The notes below the pieces were generated by a model that was not told where the DNA came from, did not search any database, and saw only the letters and a program-made list of their open reading frames with translations. From positions 73,772,501 through 73,836,500 of the forward strand of contig CM032232.1 in assembly GCA_019009955.1 (NCBI GenBank): a stretch of DNA of 64,000 nt, read 5' to 3'. A program made the translations under genes and the position numbers. Below, piece after piece: positions 1 to 12,010 of this stretch. Origin of the DNA: Riptortus pedestris (lineage: Eukaryota; Arthropoda; Insecta; Hemiptera; Alydidae). The first letter of the stretch is position 1. Each line of letters begins with the position of its first letter.

Positions 1-131
1 TTAGTGACGAGCTCATTAAATGAAATCCTTAGTCCCACTCTGAAAAGAAAAGGATGTTAACCTGTAGATAACCAGTCCCAATTAACCATAGTAGCAAAAA
101 GTGAACGTTAATAAATAGTAATAATAATTAA
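1..131 (+). repeat. tRNA-derived SINE, 3' part only
   Basis: This is the 3' body of the SINE family described at 31409-31626. It starts at the 'ttagtgacga' body motif and ends in a (TAA)-rich tail after 'gtgaacgttaata'. The tRNA-like head lies outside the window or is missing. Confidence 0.85.
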
Positions 132-697
132 AAACATTTATCGGGCTGCATTAGCATATGAAAATAAATGTGTATACATGACTATAAAATGAAAAAAAAA
201 TATTCTGGATTATAATGGTGAAATCTACTGTCTTCTATGAGCATGTGCTTTTTAGGCATATTGATGATCCATATAGTTACAGATGTACATTGCACTACCA
301 GCTAATATGATTTGTTTTAAAAGTCCTCAAATATTAAAACTTTGATATAATGTTTATAAAATAAAATCTGTTTGATTGTTATAAAATGAAAATAGATCCT
401 CCTTAGATTATCAAACCTATGGAGATAAAGAGATTGAGGGATGCCATTCCTCAAACTAGAGTTATTTGTCATCAAGATGTCGCAATATTTTCTGAAACTG
501 TTATTTATGAGCTCTAACTGAAAACTAAAATAATTATATTAAAACCATATCAGTACTTGTAAGTTTATAAGAATATATAGTTACTCTCAATTATTATTAT
601 AACAAAATGTCACCGCTGAAGGTATATTTTTGGCTTATCAATTCGCTTTACAATAGCAGTGCAGATTTTATCAATATGCTGGAACATAAATAATGGT
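132..697. other. AT-rich, nothing recognised
   Basis: No open frame, splice-bounded segment or recognisable repeat is visible here. Confidence 0.5.
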
Positions 698-885
698 TTT
701 CGGCTAAGGTTAGCCACGTGAGGTTAGCCACCTACTCTGATGAATTCTACTCCCGCCTGAGCAATAGGAATTTCATTTAGTGATGAACTCATGAAATAAC
801 CTCCTTAGAGCTACATGTGTACATAACAAGTCCAAATTAGCCATCTTAGCAAACGTGGACGTTAATAAAGTATTATTATTATTTA
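698..885 (+). repeat. tRNA-derived SINE, rearranged head
   Basis: Same family as at 31409. The head is shortened and 'gttagccac' is duplicated, so the A-box to B-box spacing is lost. The body and the tail after 'ggacgttaataaa' are present. It abuts a minus-strand copy tail to tail. Confidence 0.8.
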
Positions 886-1002
886 TTAATGCCCGCTTTT
901 TGCTACTATAGCTAATTGGGACTGGTTATCAACAGGTTACCATCCTTTTCTAGCCAGGGTGGGGGTTTAATTCTCGAGTTCGCTTAATAAATTGCTATTG
1001 CC
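868..1002 (-). repeat. tRNA-derived SINE, 5' truncated
   Basis: Minus-strand copy carrying the tail and body only. It lacks the tRNA-like head. Its AT-rich tail meets the tail of the preceding plus-strand copy. Confidence 0.8.
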
Positions 1003-2180
1003 ATACAAATTCCTATTATCATTATTATTTATTGCTAATAAATAATAATAAATTGTTTTAAATAAACTATTACTATAAGGAGTGATGATGCTAAACCGGC
1101 ATGACCTTGGGGTATATCCTCAACCATGCCTATTCTTACTTGAAAAAATGCATTTCAACATGATATTAAAGATAGTACATTAGGAATAATTTGTATATTA
1201 TATCTTATATCTATTTTACGGCAGAACACTCTTTAAAATAGGGCCGGCTTTTATCTTAATGAAGGCTATTTTTAAGGTGGTGTTTATTGGCACTTTCCTG
1301 GATATCTCTTTACCGGGGGGGGGGGGGAGGGTGACATAATTCCAACCGGTAAAAATGGCCATTTCTTTGGGGATCTAGCTAGCGTTCTTTGAAGTTCACA
1401 TTTAGGGGCCAGACAATACCCTCCCATAGCTGCAAAACGCATGTCCTTTGCCTCATTCATGCGTTACTGCTTATTTTTGGTCTACGTTTTCTGATGGGAA
1501 CGGGAGGAAAATCATTCTCCACCTGGCTAGAATCAGAGATTGTAACTTCATTCAACAATAGTGCAGCTTATTTTAAAAAAATTATACAACATCTGGGCAT
1601 CACTCGTACTGTATAACTACCGTTATTTTTATAATTTTTTTTTCACCTTGATCAGTAATTTTTAAGTTATTATTATTATTATTCATACAATAATCGCATT
1701 TCGCAACAGGGGCGATTTAGCGACGAATCAGTTATTTAATATACAGCATAATAATTAACATATTTAACATATAACATATTTAACATAAAACCTATTTAAA
1801 CATATAACCTATCACAGTAATTTTTAAGTGCTAATATGTTTAGCACTAAATATTATTCTCTATCGCAGATTTTCCAAGGTTTTGCAACGCTAATACCTTT
1901 CCCAGAGATATTCATAGTCATGACATTGTTAGATGAACCGTTTCGTAAGAGCGTCATTGAATGAGTGTTTTTTAAAATCAGTTTTACCTATTATTGGATA
2001 TTTATTTTTTTTTCATATCAATGCATGGGATTTATGGGATAACGACGTACAACGGCCATATTACATTTTAGAGAGTTGTTTCTATAAGACCTGATATTTG
2101 CAGGTTCCCTAGGAGTTAGATACAGAGAAGGTACTACACCAGCAACTCCTAAATACATAACATTAGTTCCCAACATAAGA
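1003..2180. other. Unrecognised AT-rich stretch with a G12 run
   Basis: It holds a homopolymer G run near 1315-1327 and short 'aacatata' repeats near 1750-1810. A 75-codon open frame at 1389-1616 starts at a TTG and resembles no family I know, so I do not call it a gene. Confidence 0.5.
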
Positions 2181-2298
2181 TTTGTTATTTCCCCTAAGGG
2201 AAATCAGCTATTGAGGTTGTACTCATGACGCGATTTTTGAAAATTTCAACAAATATCCATTCATTCTACCTAAGAGATAACGATAATGTGATCTGTTC

Positions 2299-2303
<5 letters not shown>

Positions 2304-2330
<27 letters not shown>
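2304..2330. repeat. (TA)n microsatellite inside family A
   Basis: About 13 TA units at the fixed internal position of family A. Confidence 0.95.
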
Positions 2331-2495
2331 CTTACCGCTCTAGTGGTACTATTATTGTTTGATCGTTACAAAACTCGATATTTAAGTGTTTTATATAAAC
2401 TAAAAGTGAAATTCGTTAACAGCTGAAATTGGAAAATCAAAAGATCTCTTTTATTGTTCTCTGATTGATAAACCTTATAGAGTCAATCTTTTCGT

Positions 2496-3183
2496 GGGTC
2501 TTTTGCACTTTAGGGGAGCCAGTGACTTTTTAGGAACAGTTGTTATCATACAGGTTATTTCTGAGTAACTTAATGAATCAAAAGACATTTATTAAGGAAT
2601 TATTCGTTTACACGTATCAGTGCTACTGTTTTGCTAAGAAGAACAACAAGAGAGTGTTTTATATGTTTTGTCCCTGACCGTACTTCAGGTGTTGTATTAG
2701 ACCAGGTACAACAATAATCTCAGATTGCTGGGCATCTTACCAGGAGTTAGAAGAAAGTTGCCCGAGTTGAGATACCGCCATTTGACGGTAAATAATTCGA
2801 AGAATTTTGTTGACCCAAATACGGGCGCATATACCCAGACGATAGAATCGCTGTGGGCTAGGGCAAAAAGCAGAAACAGGAAGGAATGCGGCACAAGACG
2901 GGCACTAATAGACTATCTATATCTATGTGAATTTCTATGGAGACAGAGGAATAAGGACAACGATTTTTTCGAACAAATATTGAAGGATATGGCAGAATTT
3001 TTTCTTATTTAAAGAAAAATTGTTCTACTTTAATAATTTATAATGTTCATTTTATAATATGGCAGGGTTATCTTGATAAGCAAGAGCAGTGTATAGGTTC
3101 CCAGCACATCATGTGTTTATGACTTCTTCTAGCAACAGTTGCTCTTAATGCAATCACTGGCTCCCCTGAAGTACAAAAGACCC
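2496..3183 (+). mobile_element. Merlin DNA transposon, internally deleted
   Basis: Terminal inverted repeats begin GGGTCTTTTGCACTTTAGGG at the left and read GGGTCTTTTGTACTTCAGGG on the reverse strand at the right. Both continue into GAGCCAGTGA. The flanks CTTTTCGT (2488-2495) and TTTTTCGT (3184-3191) form an 8-bp target duplication with one mismatch, as expected for the Merlin superfamily. Only the C-terminal third of a transposase lies between the ends, so this copy should be non-autonomous. It is nested in a family A copy, so it inserted later. Confidence 0.88.
2725..3012 (+). pseudogene. Merlin (IS1016/ISXO2-like) transposase, C-terminal fragment
   Basis: About 95 residues remain of a family of roughly 270-330. 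The segment 'LTVNNSKNFVDPNTGA' followed by 'TQTIESLWARAK' matches the C-terminal block of the ISXO2-like DDE transposase domain, which ends in the conserved catalytic Glu (the E of TIES). 'LCEFLWRQR' is the usual downstream motif. The first two catalytic Asp residues and the N-terminal DNA-binding part are absent. The open frame begins at a non-ATG codon, which fits deletion rather than a real start. The frame itself is intact to its stop. Confidence 0.85.
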
Positions 3184-3318
3184 TTTTTCGTAACTCAAAT
3201 ATAAAGTTCGTACTTTCTTATTTTCCACCTTCAGTAAACCCTCACTTTTACTCATCGGATTTTTACAAAGGAAATCTGCTTAGGTTACGCAGCCCCTGTG
3301 TGACTGCCCTTTTTTTAT

Positions 3319-5183
3319 TTATTTACGTTCACTCTACGCTACTAATTGTAAGGCTAATATACATGTTACAAGCCATTTCCAGACAGGGTGGGCCTAATGA
3401 TTTTTTTAATGAGTTCTTTACTAAATTATGCCCTATTGCCCAGGTTTATCAAATAAGATTAAAATAAGTGTCTTTACACACATGACTAATCTGGTTATAG
3501 TGTAGGGTTTAAGACCCCCTAGACGTTATCGAAAAAAAAAGGCATTGATCTTGCTATATATTAAAGTTCTAGAACTGCAACAGATGCTCATATTGAACGT
3601 CAAGCTCCACCACAGACTTACTTAGTACCCCAAACAGTCCACCAGCATTGTAATATTACTAAAATTGGTAATTTTTTATTTTAGTTCTTGAATTTCACAC
3701 GCTTTAGTAACTTTTGGGATATTTATTTTAGGAGACGTTAAACCCGCAACACGTTTAGGTATTGCCCTTTAGTCTAAGAGTTTCTTTGCCAGACTTCTCT
3801 GCTGGAGAATGGTGTAAACTAGAAACGTATTTAAACAATGACCTCTTTAAAGCCATTCATTAAGAGGAGTATTTTTTTTACAAGCGTATTTTTTTTAGTA
3901 ACAAAACTATACAATTATCAAAATAAAAAAATAGTTCTTTTAGGCTGGAAAATAAAGTACACTTATTTAATTAAAGACCTCTTTATTTGAGTCACACACA
4001 ACGCACTAAGTTATTACAGTTTGCAGCCCAATCCCTTTATCAACACAAGAATAGTCTTTTTCTGTTGGTAAATAAATAAATAATCCAATACAAAACTAAA
4101 GGATAGTTTTATTTGGATGAAGTAATTTTAAAAATATTCGATGTACTTAATGTCCCCCATTACTCAAGAGTGGAAAATGGATGTATGAACCACATTGTTA
4201 ATCCACTCTACTGACCATTGAAATTTCATCAGGGCCTTGACGTCTATAAGCTGCAAATTTTGTCCTAAAGCAAAGTAAAGTAATGACTTTTAGAGGGAAG
4301 TTTCTACAACTCTGCAATATTCTAGTGCACTGCAATGTATAACCAATGCTCCAGAAAAACAATTTCAACGCCTTAAAATCCCTTCTAGTCAAGAACATAA
4401 CGAACTATATCGGAAAACTCGAAGTTGAATGGAGCATAAACTTCTGGCTAGAGCATATTATCCCAAGAGATTCAGTAAAATATTAAAAATGACTCGGTTA
4501 CACAAAAATGAGAGACATAAGTTCTCAAAATGCACAGTGATTATTTTTAATGGTAACATTATTTTATACATTGCTATTTAGTATTTTGGGAAGCCAAGCC
4601 AAAACATCTATATACTTACTAACAAAGGAAATAATTATAAATATAGACCTGTCATGGAACGTCCTTCAGACAATAAAAATATTGAAGCTTACGCCAATAA
4701 TATATTTTTCAACCCCTAACAATAATTGAAAAAAAAAATGCATTTTAATCGCGTTTGAAATATATTTGGGGTCAACCCAGACGATAAAAATGAAGAGTAT
4801 GCCCAAGAACTAGTCTCTGGATTTCGATGGTATTAATAAATATAGTGCTTCAGGTTGTCATGAAGTCAAAGCGTTTTGATATATTTAAACTTATTGGTAT
4901 ATATATATGCTAAAAATCACTCTTATTGATACCCATTACTATTTCATGAATGTAGGAACAGAGATGACTTGAAAGTATGTTTTTTTTTTCATTTATAACT
5001 ATGTATAATACCTTAGTAGGAGCGTTAAAAAAAAGCTTCAAAAATGTGTTATATTTTTGATTCACCTAAAAAAAAACAACAAAAAAACTTCTAAACACTA
5101 TAAATCCAGGATAATGTAGCTATAGCTTTTTATCATATTGTCCTAACTCATATTGAGAAATATTTTTGTAGATCTTTATATTC
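3319..5183. other. AT-rich, nothing recognised
   Basis: Only short A/T runs are visible. Around 4640-4830 there is weak similarity to 6500-6620 ('gacaataaaaatattgaa' compared with 'ccaataaaaatatcaaat'), which may extend the duplication at 5.2-6.5 kb. Confidence 0.4.
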
Positions 5184-6478
5184 CTACAATATCAGCTCAT
5201 TTACTTATCCAGCTATAATCTAAAGTTACAACCAGGACTGTAACAAAGAAGTGTTAGAAACCCTTTAGCTTTCCGCACAAGTCTGTCTCTAGGGAACCTG
5301 TAATCCCAACGTTTATTTAACTTTGTAATTAATAGTTTTAGGAAAGTTAAATGAACATGAAGTAAACCCTGAATGTGGCTACAATTTAGTTGTTAATCTG
5401 AATCCATTAACATCTCTGGGACTTCCAAATTGTACATTGTTGGTTTCTAAAGGTATAACCAGCTTTCTAAGTTAAATAGGTTTGCAACTAAATTTTGATG
5501 TGTAAGTTAGGGTTAACGTTTTCAATGAGATGCTAATGAAATGCAATATTGTGTATGATGATTAGGAAATAAAATTCTTGGAAGTAAATGAAATAATAAT
5601 TAGGAAGTTCGTTTCAATAATAAATCAAAAATGGTGAACAAGAAATTAATTATCCACTACCCAGATTAGCTTCATCTCCTAATAAACCATGAAAGGCAAC
5701 ATTCGTAGCCAGTTTTCTGACTCCATACAAAGATAAATCTAAATACTTCATTCCAGACAATTTCCGCCCTGATGTTATGCATTATGCAGCACACAATTAG
5801 AGAGGTAAAAGCGAGTTGGAAGTTTACCTTCACCACATTAATAAAGCACAATATCCGTCAAGAACTCTGAAAGATCTCTTTCATATTATTTGAAACCCGT
5901 TGTCTAAATGATGGGGTAGAGGAATGTTTTCAATGATTGGAAACCGAACAGGGACACTAACGTGAACTCCTCAGACAAGAATTTCATTAAGACTCCTTGT
6001 CCTTAGTGTTAGCTCAAATTAAACGGTGAAATACTTTTAATATTAAAAATAAAAATAATTACTACTATCTTTCAAAGAAAGCGTTTCCTGTAAAGAGTCC
6101 GAAACAGTAAGGTTAATCTGCAACACATTAGTGTGTTTAATCTGAATTCATTAACATCTCTAGGAGTTCCAAATTGTTCACTGTTGCTTTCTAAAGGTAT
6201 AACCAGACTTCTAACTTAAATAGGAATACAACTACATTTTGAAGAGTGAGTTACGATTAGCACGGTCAATGAGAAGCTAATGATATGCAATATTGTGTAT
6301 GGTGATTAGGAAGGAAAATTCTACAACATCAGCTCATTTAATTATCCATCTATAATCTAAAGTTACAACCTGGACTGTAACAAAGAAGTGTTAATAACCC
6401 TTTAGCTTTCCGCATAAGACTGCCTCTAGGGAACCTGTAATCCCAACGTTTATTTAACTTTGTAATTAATAGTTTTAG
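5184..6478 (+). repeat. Shuffled duplication of blocks X and Y
   Basis: Block X (5184-5342) recurs at 6321-6478 and block Y (5394-5578) recurs at 6137-6321. All are in the same orientation, but the order changes from X-Y to Y-X. X shares long stretches such as 'cctgtaatcccaacgttt'. Y shares 'ggtataaccag' and 'atgcaatattgtgtatg'. Divergence looks moderate. No coding frame is seen. Confidence 0.85.
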
Positions 6479-9400
6479 AATCTGTAATGAATTACCATTA
6501 AGAACAGTTCCTGGTAGGTATTCCCTACATCCAATAAAAATATCAAATTATAGCATACGTCAAATATATTGATGAATACTATGCCTAGGGCAAGAATGTT
6601 TCTAAAGATTCTACCGGAAGTTCTAGTCCGTAAAACCCATACTGATCAACTTATTTATGAATTAGATTATGACAGCACAATTTATAAGTTCACTCCTTAA
6701 TATACTTTGTTTCCTGATGCTCATAGTTATGATTGAGATTTCTTTATTCCGGCCATCATTGATACAATAAAATTCCGAAATTCACTATAACTCATCATCA
6801 TTCCGTATCTTTAAAGTGGCGGATTTGGAATTTGGGCAACATCATAATATTTGACTTTGGAGTTTTCATCTACCATTAGTTAGCTAGTGGTTGGAATAAG
6901 GCATAGAAATTGTATACGATAGGTCCTATATCAATTTAGTCTAGATTCTTTTTATGTTTCTTTTTAAAATTCATTTACTCGTTAGAAGTAACATGAAAAC
7001 TATTTAGAAGGAAGGTATAAAATACATTTAACCAAACATACATGCTGGATTGCAAAATCTGTGCCTATTTTATACATTTAAAATATTAAAAGCACAACCA
7101 TTCTTCAGAAGCACAGTATTTATCGAAGATTTTACGTAACTGTAGATATAACAAATAAAGATACGTTTAAACCAGAAGCAAAAATTCCCGTTATATTTCA
7201 TGAGATTCCGGCATGTTAGACACCCTTACAATTCTTATGATAATACAGATGGCAGCTTGTTCAAAAGGATGCGTCATTCTGTATTCTGTTGGCCTTGGGA
7301 ACCCTATTTTGCTAGGAAATCTGTCAGGTAACCCTAGGCTACATTTAACGGGGATTACCCTCCTAGATGAATCTCATCACAACTTAATAGTATCATCTTT
7401 GGGAGTTAAGGTGTTTTGGGCATGCCTGAGGGAAGGATAGTTCTGAAAATGTATTTGCATAATTTAACTTATTTGTATAAACCTGCTTCAAATACAGTTA
7501 CATTTTTATATATTTACCCTCCCTCATTGTGACACAGGAAAATGGGAAGAATTCTTTTACAAGGACACATCACTGTTTATATTCCATAGGAACGAAAATT
7601 TTATTTGATCAAATCATTATTGATAATGGTTTTTACTAATAAATATTTAATTCTTATGACGCAATTTCAGCATCTTTCTTTAGCTTGATGAAATGATATG
7701 ATTTAATTCAACTTATTATTAATAAACAACGAAATATGAACTTTATATGTGGGTAACAAACCTGAATTCTCTATAAAAAGAGTTCAAATAACCCTGTCAG
7801 CGAGTTGAAATTTCTTAAGAACACATAATTCCGAAAGTAGTGGAATTATACGAAAAATGTCATAAGTTATCGATCATTTTTCGTTAACTTATGAATGTCA
7901 TAAGATGTAATCCTTGATCCTATGTTGTGTATGTGCTATTTAAAGAACGAATAAGTCTAGAGTATTCGTAAAGGAACTGAAAAATATAAACAAACACATA
8001 TTCATTTACCTATTCCATACTTTACATTTGTTCTAATGGTATAAGTATTTAGCTCTTTGATCAACTTCATAACATGATTTACCCTTAAAAATTATTTCTT
8101 TAGTACTTTTCAACTGTTTTAGCATCAATGAATATTTATTGTAGAGAGCTAAAAAAAAAAAAATTGAAAAAGTCACTAATGGAACTTCACCTCCCGAAGC
8201 AAGCACCTCCCTTCCACTTATTTCCGTGCAGGGAACTTCAACACTATCTTTTTCCTTTCCTGAGTGAATTTCCTATAATTTCATTACTTCGGTCATGTTC
8301 TATTTAGTCTACATCTGCATGCCATCTCAGAGATCACTCGACAGTATGTATAAATTCATTATAATATTTCATACTCGGTCATTTTTCATCGAGGCTACGC
8401 CTATTTTCATCTACTTCTCTCTTGAGGGAATAATCCACACAGTAATACACGATTTTGGTTTATAGGATCTCCCAGATTCAGGGAGAGAGATCCTGTTCTA
8501 CACCTTTGTAAGGTATTTGAGTGTTCTGAGTTTTCCAAAATGAAAACTCTTCCTCATTAAATTAATACAAGCAATAAAATATTGCCTTTACTCAATAAGC
8601 GCACTCTTTGATAAAAGAAGTCCCTAACATTGGGCATAAGAATAAATGCATACCATTTTTCACTGTCGAAATTTACAATTTCCTGTACTTTTTATAATAA
8701 GCTAATAGTAACTTAATACTCCAATAAAAAAAACAACCAAGTGTTTATTTAATGAACTTAAGAGGTAGAATCTCCAATCCTAGAATAATTGTTTCCTCAA
8801 TTTGGAGCAATATAAATTAAAATTATCCTTTTATTATATTAATATATCACAACCAGCGCAATGAGTATTCATGAAGAAAAACAAACTTCTGAATGCCCTG
8901 AAATAAGTAGTTATTATGATATAAAGAAAATAAGGGAATGTATACATAAATATATATAATTGTGTATATAAAGTCTGGAGTAGTAGATGGTTTGACCTTT
9001 CACCTCTGGAGTTGATCGATGCCTGAATTAAACATCCGCCCTCCAGTATTTCTCCCTCATTTTTAAGAAAATGTCAATCTTATTTTCTCCACATTTCAGG
9101 AAAATATTTAAAAATTTATATATAATAAATATGTCTACTTTTAATGAACGTCCCGTCAAATAATTCTTACCATTGATTGTTCATTAATGCTTAGTTCATT
9201 CTGGTATGACGATATAACGCTTTAGATAATGGAATAATGCCTCATTTATTAAAAAGCTAGAGGGCAAATGCCAAGTGGGATACAGAACATGTATTTAAAT
9301 TGATTTCAGAGTTCTAGAATGAATGTTATTAATTTTCGGTGTCAATCTAAGTGTAGTTGGAGGCCCAAAATAAATTTAAAAATTCTTTTTTTATATGTAT

Positions 9401-9507
9401 ATTTAATTTTATAACTCTTGAAGGTAATATTGGGACTTTTTTTACTTTAGTCACACTAGTTACTTTTTGATATTATTAGTGATTTATCATACCGTTATTT
9501 AATAACA
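6479..9507. other. AT-rich, nothing recognised
   Basis: The longest open frame is 75 codons (7213-7440, TTG start) with no recognisable domain. A somewhat more GC-rich patch at 8170-8420 has no clear splice-bounded frame. Confidence 0.45.
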
Positions 9508-9685
9508 TGTTTATTTATTTATTTACGTCCATTTTATGCTACGGTGGCTATCTTTATGGATGCTACTATCTTTAAGGATGCTACTATGGCTATCTTTATG
9601 GACGGGTTATCTACAGCTTTTCTAGCCAGGGTGGGAATAAGGATTTTATTTAATGAGTTCGTCAATAAATAAATTCCTAATAGCA
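9508..9685 (-). repeat. tRNA-derived SINE with internal tandem duplication
   Basis: A minus-strand body of the SINE family. The segment 'ggctatctttatgga' is repeated in tandem between 9545 and 9605, an expansion not seen in other copies. The tRNA-like head is missing. Confidence 0.8.
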
Positions 9686-9756
9686 TATGTTTATTTTAAA
9701 AGAAAAAATATTATACATTTCGGAGGCTACCTACTTATTACCTCCTAGATTTTAAG

Positions 9757-9779
9757 TTGAAGTTGTTTTCTTCAACTGA
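9757..9779. repeat. Perfect 8-bp stem hairpin
   Basis: AGTTGAAG and CTTCAACT flank a 7-nt T-rich loop, just before the Merlin fragment. It may be a relic end of that element. Confidence 0.5.
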
Positions 9780-9847
9780 CTGACTGAGAAGGGAACACTT
9801 TATGAAGCTTGCTTTTCATCGAAGAAGATCTCCAGCATTTAGTTGCA

Positions 9848-10018
9848 GTTTGAGGATTGAGTCGTTGTGGGCCAGGGCTAAAAGAAGCAACAAAATTGAA
9901 TGTGGGACCAAAAGGTTCCTCATAGACTCATACCTATGTGAATTTTTTGCAGAAGAAGATTCTGAACGAGGATTTATTTGATTGTATTCTAAAATCATTA
10001 AAAGCATATTACCCCCCT
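9848..10018 (+). pseudogene. Merlin transposase C-terminal fragment, frameshifted
   Basis: The frame reads 'RIESLWARAK', then 'ECGTKRFLIDSYLCEF', close to the Merlin copy at 2725-3012. After that it must shift by one base to continue as 'NEDLFDCILKSLKAYY'. It retains the catalytic Glu in the IES motif but nothing upstream of it. Clear terminal inverted repeats were not found, so the element boundaries are unknown. Confidence 0.75.
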
Positions 10019-10052
10019 AAATGAATAACTCAACAAATAGTATATTAAAATT

Positions 10053-10268
10053 AAATTATTTATTAACGTCCGCAACTAAGGGTAATTGGGACGGGTTACC
10101 TACAGGTTACCACCCTTTTCTAGCCAGGAGGAGACTAAAGATTTTATTTAAAGAGTTCTGTCACTAAATAAATTCCTATTGCCCTGGCGAGAATCGAACT
10201 CGCCACTCTAGGATTATCATGTGAGATTAAGGTCAAGGCTTTAACTCACACGGCTAACCTTAGCCCCA
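10053..10268 (-). repeat. tRNA-derived SINE, near full length
   Basis: Minus-strand copy with head, body and tail. The head B-box region reads 'gagttcgattctcgcc' on the minus strand. The head ends at 'ggggctaaggttagccgtg'. Confidence 0.88.
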
Positions 10269-11835
10269 GTTTTATATTAAACTATCATTTTTGTTTACAT
10301 TTGAAGTTTGTTAAATACATTACTTTAAACATCTGTCCTTCATTAATCTAATAATAAGATGAATCACTCTTTTAGAGATAAATAACTGGCGTGGGTAAAG
10401 TAAAAAAAGACCCGTAATATTAGCTACAGCTTCTAAATGACTGCCTTACTTTTTAAGCTCACCAATATTCTTTATAAGAGGTATATTAGTTTTGATCAGA
10501 ACTACTAAAAGACATCAGGTTCAATACACATTTTTTTCGTTTCTTTCATCAAATCAGTGCTTGAGCTATATTCAATTCCTTTGTCTCTTTCTTCAAATTC
10601 CAGTCATAAATTTATTTTTTCGTTCTCCTCGTTGTTCCACAGTATACTCGCTTATTCATAACTATTCAATAATATCTCTGGAATATGCTGGATGGTAGAG
10701 GAACCAATTGATCCTGATCCTATTCAATAATAGTTTATATTTTTCACATTTTTATTTATATGTTTCCCTGATATTGAGAGAGCAATATAAAAGAAAAGGC
10801 ACATTTGGTGGAGAGGATGGCGTGCTCTCTGGTAGCTTTGCAACAGCTCGTTAAGTGTCGACCTCTAACCCAAGGGCGGAACTTCACTCCGTTAGTTCCC
10901 TTAATGGGAAATGGAAGGTCGGGACCCAGGAGGCAGGCCATGTATCTCACAATAGATTGGAGAGTAATCCTGTTAGATGGCCTGTATAATTTAGCCCTCC
11001 CTTCCAGAATTATTCAATCATTGGCCACATGTCATTCTAAAATAATTACAGCTTGGGAGCAACTTATGCTGAAATCGCAATGTTCCTCAACCCGTGTTGC
11101 ACATACATACAGACAGTGAACATAACGCATGACTTACTGACTGAACGTAGATCACATATACTCATAATTGCTCAGAACTTAAAATGCAAAAATATTAGCT
11201 CTAATATGCTTCGATTTGATTAACAGATACAGCATCAATATCACTGAAATTTGTAACCTGCATGAAGGATAAACAATGAACCATTTGATATTAAACCACC
11301 CCATCTATAATTAAATCCGCTGGCTTTTCGTCACACATAACATACTAATACTACACCAAGAAGCCAAACAATAGATAGAATACTTCATCCTGAAACAAAC
11401 AAAAACCGCTTCCAAACTGTGTCATTTTATGGAGCAAAAAATGTGTTTAAAAAACAAGTGTAAACCAAAATTCAGTATCATTGGCATTCCGCATTCAAAA
11501 AATGTCTCATAACTTTAGTATACGTTACAAATATTTTTGATTTATTTATTTTTTCCGATTGTCTTTATAGATCTTAGATATTATTAGCCACCCCGAGTTA
11601 GGCTCCAAGAGTTCATGATAACTGAACAGAGCGTAATCAACTCGATGTGTAACCGCCGTTAGCCCAGGAGAGCTTGGGACTGAGTAGTCCAAGTCAGTCA
11701 TCCCGGAGGGCTGTCAAAAATATACATATACTCGCTAGGGTCACGCTAGTCCACAAGAGCTGCGACAATAGTTTACTATGGTTCTTAATTCGTAAAGTAA
11801 TAATCTTCCTAAAGGGGGGGGGTCAAATTTGCCCA
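10269..11835. other. Unrecognised; 104-codon open frame of doubtful meaning
   Basis: A moderately GC-rich island at 10805-11119 is open on the + strand for 104 codons and also open in part on the - strand. I recognise no domain on either strand. Another GC-richer patch at 11580-11770 has no open frame of note. Both may be parts of unknown repeats. Confidence 0.35.
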
Positions 11836-11914
11836 TACCTGTAGATTTCCCTTAAGGAAACTGTACTCATGAAGCGTTTTCGAATGATTTCTTCAAATGT
11901 CCCTCGATCCTACC

Positions 11915-11959
<45 letters not shown>

Positions 11960-12010
11960 GTTACCGTTCTAGTGATCGCAATTTTTGTTTGATTGTTACT
12001 ATTTTTATCT
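11836..12010 (+). repeat. Family A repeat, 5' fragment
   Basis: It contains the 'gatttcccttaagg' start, the 'gtactcatgaagcgttttcg' block, a (TA)n tract at 11917-11955, then 'gttaccgttctagtgatcgc'. It breaks off about 50 bases later. Confidence 0.82.
11917..11955. repeat. (TA)n microsatellite inside family A
   Basis: About 19 TA units at the family's fixed internal position. Confidence 0.95.

Larger units (their letters stand above)
2181..3318 (+). repeat. Family A repeat, interrupted by a Merlin element
   Basis: Family A is a ~600-950 bp repeat found many times in this window. It starts AGCAGATTTCCC(TTAAGGGAAAT) and carries 'gaggtcgtactcatgacgcg' just inside. It has a (TA)n tract after 'gaggtccgttcaaaatt', then 'accgctctagcggtcgcaa', and ends 'gggaaatctgcttagttt' plus 'acgcagcccctgcgtgacgg'. 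Here the left part is 2181-2487 and the right part 3192-3318. Its AGCAG start is degenerate. No coding capacity is visible. It is unclassified; a non-autonomous DNA element is my inference. Confidence 0.8.

Noticed and set aside
2181..3318. Family A as a Helitron
   Set aside because: It has no CTRR end with a preceding hairpin, and one copy has an exact 8-bp target duplication, which Helitrons do not make.
10805..11119. 104-codon open frame as a gene
   Set aside because: No recognisable domain and the opposite strand is also open; no splice or regulatory context.
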